NCBI GenBank assembly: GCA_049509915.1
Contig: JBEKZL010000133.1
Coordinates: 1 to 20,181 of the forward strand
DNA length: 20,181 nucleotides
Direction of reading: 5' to 3'
Origin: JBEKYD01 sp049509915
Lineage (GTDB): Bacteria; Acidobacteriota; Terriglobia; Bryobacterales; Bryobacteraceae
Both the position numbers and the translations under genes were made by a program. The notes below the pieces were generated by a model that worked only from the letters and a program-made list of their open reading frames with translations, was not told the DNA's origin and ran no database searches. This document shows positions 15,277-20,181 of the stretch, piece after piece (positions within the stretch are counted from its first letter, which is position 1; the number at the start of each line of letters is the position of its first letter).

Positions 15277-17397
15277 CTAGTTAATCATAACGATTCCGCC
15301 CGTGATCTGCGTCATCGCGTCGCCGCTGGCCGACAAGACCGCATCGGCGCTGATAGTGACCATGATCCCGCTGATGGTGATCCCGCTCTGATCGATGGTG
15401 ATGCTGTTGCCGCCCACCGTCAGCGTAATGGATGTCATCGCCGTCATGCTGATGCTGCCAACCGATGCGGTGGTGCTCTGGTTCCCCAGATTCAGGGTCG
15501 TGGACTGGTTGCCCACTTTCAGCGTGGTGGTCTGGTTGCCCACGTCCAGCGTGGTGCTCTGATTGCCCAGCTTCAACTCGGTCGTCTGGTTGCCCTGGTC
15601 CAGGGTGATGGTCTGGTTGCCCTGCGTGATCTCGAGCGACTGGTCCTTGTCGATGGTGATGGTTTCCTTGCCGTGAACCGTCTTGGTTTCATCCGTATAA
15701 ATGAGGGTGGTGCGGTTTCCGCCGGGCTTCCCAATACCAGTTCCCACCGTGCGCGTCTCGTTCTGCTCCACTTCGGTGGTCAGGTCCTTCTCGGCGTGCA
15801 GCAGGATTTCCTCGCTGCCCATCTTATCTTCGAAGCGGAACTCGTTGTAGTTGGCGGCCGCGCCGCCGGTCGAACTGCGGCTCTTGATACCGCTTTGCGT
15901 CTTGTTGTCGGGAAGCGTGTAGGGCGGCATCTGATCGTTGTTGTACACGCTGCCGATGATGATGGGGTGGTCGGGATCGCCTTCGAGGAAATCCACGATC
16001 ACCTCCTGCCCGATCCGCGGAATGTGGATCGCGCCCCACTGTTTGCCAGCCCATTGCGTAGCCACGCGCAGCCAGCAGGAGCTGCTGGCGTTGTCCTGCC
16101 CCACCCGGTCCCATGGAAATTGCACCTTGACACGGCCGTATTTGTCGGGGAAAATTTCGTCGCCCGGCGGCCCCACCACAATCGCCGTCTGCACCCCGTG
16201 AACCACCGGCTGCGGCGTGGTGCGCACCGGCACATAGGGCAACGCCACCGGGATCGCCGTGAAACGGTTTTGATAAGTGAACGGTTCGGTGTTCCGGTCC
16301 ACCTGTAACGGCTGACTGGCTTCGTGCTCCACGCTGGTCAGCACAAACTCTCCGTCGTCGGAAAAGTGGTTGGTCAGCGTGAATTTGTACCCGGGCGTGA
16401 GCCCCTGGTGATTGCTCTCGCCGTGAATCAGAACGCTGCCGATGGTCTCCTGTTTCATGCGAATTGCCACCGTGCGGGTGGCGTCGGCGAAAGCGTCGTT
16501 CAGGTTCGAAGTCTGGTCGCCCCCGCTGGAGCTCACCCCGTCGTACCGCAGCACGTAATCGCCTGGATAGTCGTAAAGCTCCCAGGCGGAGTTGGGACCC
16601 ACCGTCAAGTCGTGCGTCACCGTGCCCACTTGCAGGCTGGACTGGATGGTCTTGCTGGATTCGTAATTCGAGTCCGGATTCTGGAAATGGAAGTCCCAGT
16701 TCGTATACTTGCCCGAACGCAAGTCCTGCACCTTGCTCCAGCCATAAATGCGCATGTCGTCGCGCGTGCCGCCCACCGCATCTTCGTAGCGGATGGAAGG
16801 CTGCAGATCCAGGTCCGGGTGCACCTGCGGGCTGTCCCCGATCACCATGGTGTGGTCGCTCGACGTGTGCTCGAAGAAATAGAAAATGCCTTCCTCTTCC
16901 ATCAGGCGGGTGGCGAAAGCGAAATCGGTCTCGCGGTATTGCACACAGTATTCGCGCGGCTTGTATGTGCCCGTCAACTGCTGTTCTGTAGTCAGCCCCG
17001 TAAGCACCGTGGTGAGAATGTCGGGAACAGTCTGCTGTTGAAAGATACGGCTCTGCGCGTTGCGGGTCAGCGTCCAGAGCTTCGGCACCACCTGGATCCG
17101 CAGGTGCAGGTATTCGTCGAAGTCGAGCTGCGCGACGCTGCTGACGATGCCGTTGATGTTGCGCACGCCCGTGGTCACCACGCCATCGTCCGACCACGTC
17201 TCGTTCGTCATGGTGAGCGTCACCGGTTGCCCCATCAGTTGGCTGAACGGGAAAGCGCCGGTCCCCTGCCAGTAGGCGTCGATCTCGTAGTGAAACAATT
17301 CGGACAACGCCTCGCGGCCTCTGACTCCGCCTACGAAAATTGCATCGGTGCCGAGCGGCGTCGTGAGCTGGAGCGGGCGTTCGGTTTGGGCAAACAT
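15277..17397 (-). CDS. vgrG: VgrG spike protein of the type VI secretion system
   Basis: This 706-residue protein (TssI) trimerises into the needle spike that punctures target membranes. The gp27-like hub covers about residues 1-380: ELFHYEIDAYW near 34-44 and QYRETDFAFATRLMEEEGIFYFFEH near 155-179 are hallmark segments. The gp5-like OB fold lies at about 405-495 (GRVKVQFPWDR, CWLRVATQWAG, IPRIGQEVIVDFLEGDPD..IIGSVYN). FEDKMGSEEILLHAEKDL opens the beta-helix stalk. The stalk contains six consecutive nine-residue repeats beginning GNQ (593-646) and ends in a Thr/Ile-rich segment. No toxin domain is appended, so it is a structural VgrG. GGAGGG (17407-17412) lies nine bases before the ATG. The gene follows clpV after 54 bases and nearly abuts the 193-residue protein gene. 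Confidence 0.96.
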   Translation of the reverse strand: MFAQTERPLQLTTPLGTDAIFVGGVRGREALSELFHYEIDAYWQGTGAFPFSQLMGQPVTLTMTNETWSDDGVVTTGVRNINGIVSSVAQLDFDEYLHLRIQVVPKLWTLTRNAQSRIFQQQTVPDILTTVLTGLTTEQQLTGTYKPREYCVQYRETDFAFATRLMEEEGIFYFFEHTSSDHTMVIGDSPQVHPDLDLQPSIRYEDAVGGTRDDMRIYGWSKVQDLRSGKYTNWDFHFQNPDSNYESSKTIQSSLQVGTVTHDLTVGPNSAWELYDYPGDYVLRYDGVSSSGGDQTSNLNDAFADATRTVAIRMKQETIGSVLIHGESNHQGLTPGYKFTLTNHFSDDGEFVLTSVEHEASQPLQVDRNTEPFTYQNRFTAIPVALPYVPVRTTPQPVVHGVQTAIVVGPPGDEIFPDKYGRVKVQFPWDRVGQDNASSSCWLRVATQWAGKQWGAIHIPRIGQEVIVDFLEGDPDHPIIIGSVYNNDQMPPYTLPDNKTQSGIKSRSSTGGAAANYNEFRFEDKMGSEEILLHAEKDLTTEVEQNETRTVGTGIGKPGGNRTTLIYTDETKTVHGKETITIDKDQSLEITQGNQTITLDQGNQTTELKLGNQSTTLDVGNQTTTLKVGNQSTTLNLGNQSTTASVGSISMTAMTSITLTVGGNSITIDQSGITISGIMVTISADAVLSASGDAMTQITGGIVMIN
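15460..15621 (-). repeat. Six tandem 27-bp repeats in vgrG (GNQxTxLxx units)
   Basis: Residues 593-646 of VgrG are six uninterrupted nine-residue units: GNQTITLDQ, GNQTTELKL, GNQSTTLDV, GNQTTTLKV, GNQSTTLNL and GNQSTTASV. The DNA repeats with a 27-base period. The Gly-Asn-Gln turn and alternating Thr/Leu fit successive strands of the triple-stranded beta-helix. Confidence 0.92.
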
Positions 17398-17406
17398 CGA
17401 TGAATT

Positions 17407-17412
17407 CCCTCC
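17407..17412 (-). promoter_or_regulatory. Shine-Dalgarno of vgrG
   Basis: GGAGGG on the minus strand, nine bases before the vgrG ATG, supports the start at 17397. It lies just beyond the hairpin at 17416-17441, so folding of that hairpin leaves the site open. Confidence 0.65.
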
Positions 17413-17415
17413 GCG

Positions 17416-17441
17416 GCGGGGATGGACGGCGCCATCCCCGC
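17416..17441 (-). other. Perfect 10-bp hairpin between clpV and vgrG
   Basis: GCGGGGATGG (17416-17425) pairs perfectly with CCATCCCCGC (17432-17441) around a six-base loop. It starts 10 bases after the clpV stop and ends just before the vgrG ribosome site. There is no T-tract, so it is not a canonical intrinsic terminator. An mRNA-processing, stabilising or partial attenuation role is more likely. Confidence 0.7.
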
Positions 17442-17451
17442 TCGAGATCGT

Positions 17452-20181
17452 TTAGTTATAAACGAAAGCGCCATTCTCGCCGATTGTGACATGAATCGGC
17501 GCCGGCTTCTGCCGTTCCGCCAGGCGCGACAGAATCCGCCGCGAAATCTCCGGCAGCAGCGTATTGGTTAGAATATTGTCCACATTGCGCGCCCCGCTCT
17601 CCACTTCCGTGCAGCGCCGGGCCACTTCCTCCACCAATTGCTCGTCGTGAGTCAGCGCGATCCGGTGGGTTTCCTCCAGCCGCCGCTGGATCTTTCCAAG
17701 CTTCAGGCGAACGATCTGCTTCAACGCTTCGTCGCGCACCGGGAAGTAGGGAATGATCACCAGCCGGCCCAGAAAGGCCGGCTTGAAGGTCTTGTTCAAT
17801 TCCGGCTTCAGCGCCTTCACCAGGCCCTCGGGGCCGGGCATGGTCTCCGGGTCGGCCGTCAGCTTCATGAGCGTATCCGTGCCGGCGTTGGAAGTCAGAA
17901 TGATGATCGTATTCTTGAAATTGATCTCCCGCCCCTCGCCGTCCTCCATCATGCCTTTGTCGAAAACCTGGAAGAACAGCTCCAGCACGTCCGGGTGCGC
18001 TTTTTCGCATTCGTCCAGCAGCACCACCGAGTAAGGCCGCCGCCGCACCGCTTCGGTCAGCACCCCGCCTTCGCCGTAACCCACGTATCCCGGGGGCGAC
18101 CCCTTCAGCGTGGAAACCGTGTGCGCCTCCTGAAACTCGGACATGTTAATGGTGATCATGTTTCGCTCGCCGCCGTAGAGCAGATCGGCCAGCGCCAGCG
18201 CGGTCTCGGTCTTTCCCACCCCGCTCGGCCCCACCAGCAGGAATACGCCGATCGGCTTCGAGGGATCCTCCATCCCCGCCTTCGAGGTGCGAATGCGTTC
18301 GCTGATACCCGCCAGCGCGTGGTCCTGCCCAATCACGCGGCGGCCCAGGAGCGACTCCAGCGTGAGCACCGATTGCACTTCGTCCTTCAACATCTTTCCG
18401 ATCGGAATTCCGGTCCAGCCGGACACCACGTCGCCCACGATGTGCGCGTCCACGCAAACCCGCATCAGGGGATTCTCGCCCTGCAGGGCTTCCAATTCCC
18501 CGTTGAGCTGGTCGAGTTCCGCGCGCACCGCCTGCGGGTCCGCCGCCAAAGCCGGTGCGGCGGCTGGAGCCGGGGCAAGCGCGGCGCCCGCCGCGGCGGC
18601 CTGTGGGGCGGCGGCCACAGCGGCAGCCGCGGGCGCTACGGCGACCGCTCCCGACTTGGCGTCTTCCAGCTTGGCGCGCAGATCGCGGATGCGGCTCACC
18701 AGGTCGCGTTCCTTCTGCCACCGGGCTTCGAGTTCCACTTTGCGCGCTTCCGCCGCGGCTTTGAGTTTGGCCACCGCCCCCAGCCGCTCCTCATGGTCCG
18801 CGCCTAGCGCCGATTCTCGCTCCAGTACGTGCATCTGCACCGTGCAATCGTCGATCTCCCGAATCGCGTCTTCCAGAGCCGGCGGCGTCGCCTGCTGACT
18901 CAGCGAAAGCCGCGCGCAAGCCGTATCCAGCACGCTCACGGCTTTATCGGGAAGCTGACGGTCCGCCAGATAGCGGTGCGAGAATTTCACCGCGGCGCTC
19001 AGCCCTTCGTCCAGAATACGCACATTGTGATGTTTCTCCAGCGCCGGCACCAGCCCGCGCAGCATCACCTGGCACTTGACTTCGTCGGGTTCCTCCACCT
19101 TGACCACCTGGAAACGCCGCGCCAGGGCGGGATCCTTTTCGAAGTATTTCTTGTACTCCGACCAGGTGGTGGCCGCAATCGTGCGCAGCTCCCCGCGAGC
19201 CAGCGCCGGTTTCAGCAGGTTGGCGGCGTCGTTCTGCCCCGCCGCCCCACCGGCCCCGATCATGGTGTGCGCTTCGTCGATAAACAGAATGATGGGAGTG
19301 GGTGAGGACTTGACCTCTTCGATCAGCCCCTTCAGGCGGTTTTCGAACTCGCCCTTCACTCCGGCTCCGGCCTGCAGCAGCGCCAGGTCCAGCGTGCGCA
19401 CCGTCACGTTTTGCAACGGCTTCGGCACGTCGCCCTGCGTGATCCGCAGCGCGAAACCTTCCACCACAGCCGTTTTCCCCACGCCCGCTTCGCCGGTCAG
19501 AATGGGGTTGTTCTGCCGCCGGCGGGTCAGGATATCGATAATTTGCCGGATTTCGAAATCGCGGCCCAAAACATTATCGATCTTTCCGTTCTTGGCGTTC
19601 TCGGTCAGATTTACCGTGAACTGGTCGATGTTCGCTGTCTTGCCGCCAGCCTTGGTGCCTGGCGCCCCGCCCGCGGCGGCAGCGGCCGCGGCAGCCGGCT
19701 GCGCCACAAATTCCAGCGAATCGTCCAGGATCGCCGGCAATTGTTTCCGTAGCGACTCCGGCTCGATCTTCATGAACTCCCGGCTGAAGTCCCGCATCAG
19801 CCTCGACAATTCCTCGCTGGCGGCCAGCGCCAGAATCACAAAACCGGAGCGGATCTGGGTTCCGCCAAACTCCAGCGACCCTATCGTCCATGCTTCGCTC
19901 AGCGCCTTCACCAGCGTCGGAGTATAGGACGGACCGCGCGCGTTGCCGCGCTTCATCCGTTCCAGGCTTCCGGCGATTTCCGCCGCCAGGCGCGACCGGT
20001 CCACGCCGAACGTCTTCATGATAATGGCGAAGTCGGTTTCAGTCGCCTCCAGCAGTTTGGAAAGGAAGTGTTCCACTTCCAGGTTGAAGTGGGTTTGCGA
20101 TACGCACAGGCCGACCGCGTCTTCGAGCGCTTTGCGTGTGGTGGGATTCAGCCTGCCCACCAGCGGTTTCATCAAGTCCAT
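17452..20181 (-). CDS. clpV: ClpV AAA+ ATPase (TssH) of the type VI secretion system
   Basis: This 909-residue hexameric cytoplasmic unfoldase extracts and recycles the contracted TssB/TssC sheath. The N-domain (about 1-150) begins MDLMKPLVGRLNPTTRKALE, typical of ClpV. AAA1 has Walker A GEAGVGKT (230-237), Walker B ILFIDEAH (298-305) and Arg355/Arg356 in PALARRF. The M-domain coiled coil (about 445-575) is interrupted by an Ala/Pro-rich stretch at about 511-549. AAA2 has Walker A GPSGVGKT (651-658), Walker B VVLLDECE (719-726), TSNAG (763-767) and the GARNVDN sensor region (863-869). An Ala/Gly-rich linker (160-180) separates the N-domain from AAA1. The ATG is exactly the last three bases of the window and fits ClpV starts, but an upstream start outside cannot be excluded. 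It heads the visible T6SS genes. Confidence 0.96.
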   Translation of the reverse strand: MDLMKPLVGRLNPTTRKALEDAVGLCVSQTHFNLEVEHFLSKLLEATETDFAIIMKTFGVDRSRLAAEIAGSLERMKRGNARGPSYTPTLVKALSEAWTIGSLEFGGTQIRSGFVILALAASEELSRLMRDFSREFMKIEPESLRKQLPAILDDSLEFVAQPAAAAAAAAGGAPGTKAGGKTANIDQFTVNLTENAKNGKIDNVLGRDFEIRQIIDILTRRRQNNPILTGEAGVGKTAVVEGFALRITQGDVPKPLQNVTVRTLDLALLQAGAGVKGEFENRLKGLIEEVKSSPTPIILFIDEAHTMIGAGGAAGQNDAANLLKPALARGELRTIAATTWSEYKKYFEKDPALARRFQVVKVEEPDEVKCQVMLRGLVPALEKHHNVRILDEGLSAAVKFSHRYLADRQLPDKAVSVLDTACARLSLSQQATPPALEDAIREIDDCTVQMHVLERESALGADHEERLGAVAKLKAAAEARKVELEARWQKERDLVSRIRDLRAKLEDAKSGAVAVAPAAAAVAAAPQAAAAGAALAPAPAAAPALAADPQAVRAELDQLNGELEALQGENPLMRVCVDAHIVGDVVSGWTGIPIGKMLKDEVQSVLTLESLLGRRVIGQDHALAGISERIRTSKAGMEDPSKPIGVFLLVGPSGVGKTETALALADLLYGGERNMITINMSEFQEAHTVSTLKGSPPGYVGYGEGGVLTEAVRRRPYSVVLLDECEKAHPDVLELFFQVFDKGMMEDGEGREINFKNTIIILTSNAGTDTLMKLTADPETMPGPEGLVKALKPELNKTFKPAFLGRLVIIPYFPVRDEALKQIVRLKLGKIQRRLEETHRIALTHDEQLVEEVARRCTEVESGARNVDNILTNTLLPEISRRILSRLAERQKPAPIHVTIGENGAFVYN

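Noticed and set aside
15460..15621. Possible CRISPR-like or minisatellite array
   Set aside because: The 27-base units are contiguous with no spacers and keep the VgrG reading frame, so this is a protein repeat.
14716..16308. 530-codon plus-strand frame opposite vgrG and the 193-residue protein gene
   Set aside because: The regular repeats in its translation are the mirror of the VgrG 27-bp repeats; it has no independent support.
17638..18807. 389-codon plus-strand frame opposite clpV
   Set aside because: Shadow of the ClpV coding frame; composition is typical of antisense frames in GC-rich DNA.

Overview
The window is GC-rich bacterial DNA with dense, mostly minus-strand genes. The gene content suggests a soil Acidobacteriota member of the Solibacter/Bryobacter type: a PQQ dehydrogenase with a fused cytochrome c, Tat-exported carbohydrate enzymes, a YncE-like propeller joined to a phosphoesterase, and a type VI secretion cluster. 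This placement is inferred from gene content and style; there is no rRNA marker here. I found no tRNA, rRNA, CRISPR array, transposase or integrase.

Left part (1-4420). A PQQ-dependent alcohol dehydrogenase with an N-terminal c-type haem domain runs off the left edge on the minus strand. It is divergent, across a 269-base intergenic region holding an 11-bp inverted repeat, from a Tat-type alpha/beta hydrolase (2168-3508, +). That hydrolase converges on a SAM methyltransferase (3641-4420, -). Between the two lies a REP/BIME-like pair of facing hairpins (3528-3613).

Middle part (4515-9204). An ACS-family MFS transporter and a Tat-exported glycoside-hydrolase-like protein form a likely two-gene operon (minus strand, 40-base gap), read here as carbohydrate or uronate scavenging. 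A complete HigBA toxin-antitoxin module (8637-9204, +) diverges from it. Its promoter is close to sigma-70 consensus, and the predicted transcription start coincides with the higB ATG, inside a 12-bp palindrome.

Central right (9230-13877). A GH57 alpha-glucan-active enzyme and an exported beta-propeller/phosphoesterase protein are co-oriented. They are separated by a short REP-like hairpin.

Right part (14021-20181). A minus-strand T6SS segment reads in transcription order: clpV (tssH), vgrG (tssI), an unassigned 193-residue protein, a PAAR spike-tip protein and a two-helix membrane protein. VgrG supplies the needle spike with a C-terminal run of six nine-residue repeats, PAAR caps it, and ClpV recycles the contracted sheath. 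The 193-residue protein occupies the place where adaptor or effector genes usually sit, and the small membrane protein sits where an immunity or accessory gene could. These two are the best candidates in the window for undescribed components. Sheath, baseplate and membrane-complex genes must lie outside the window.
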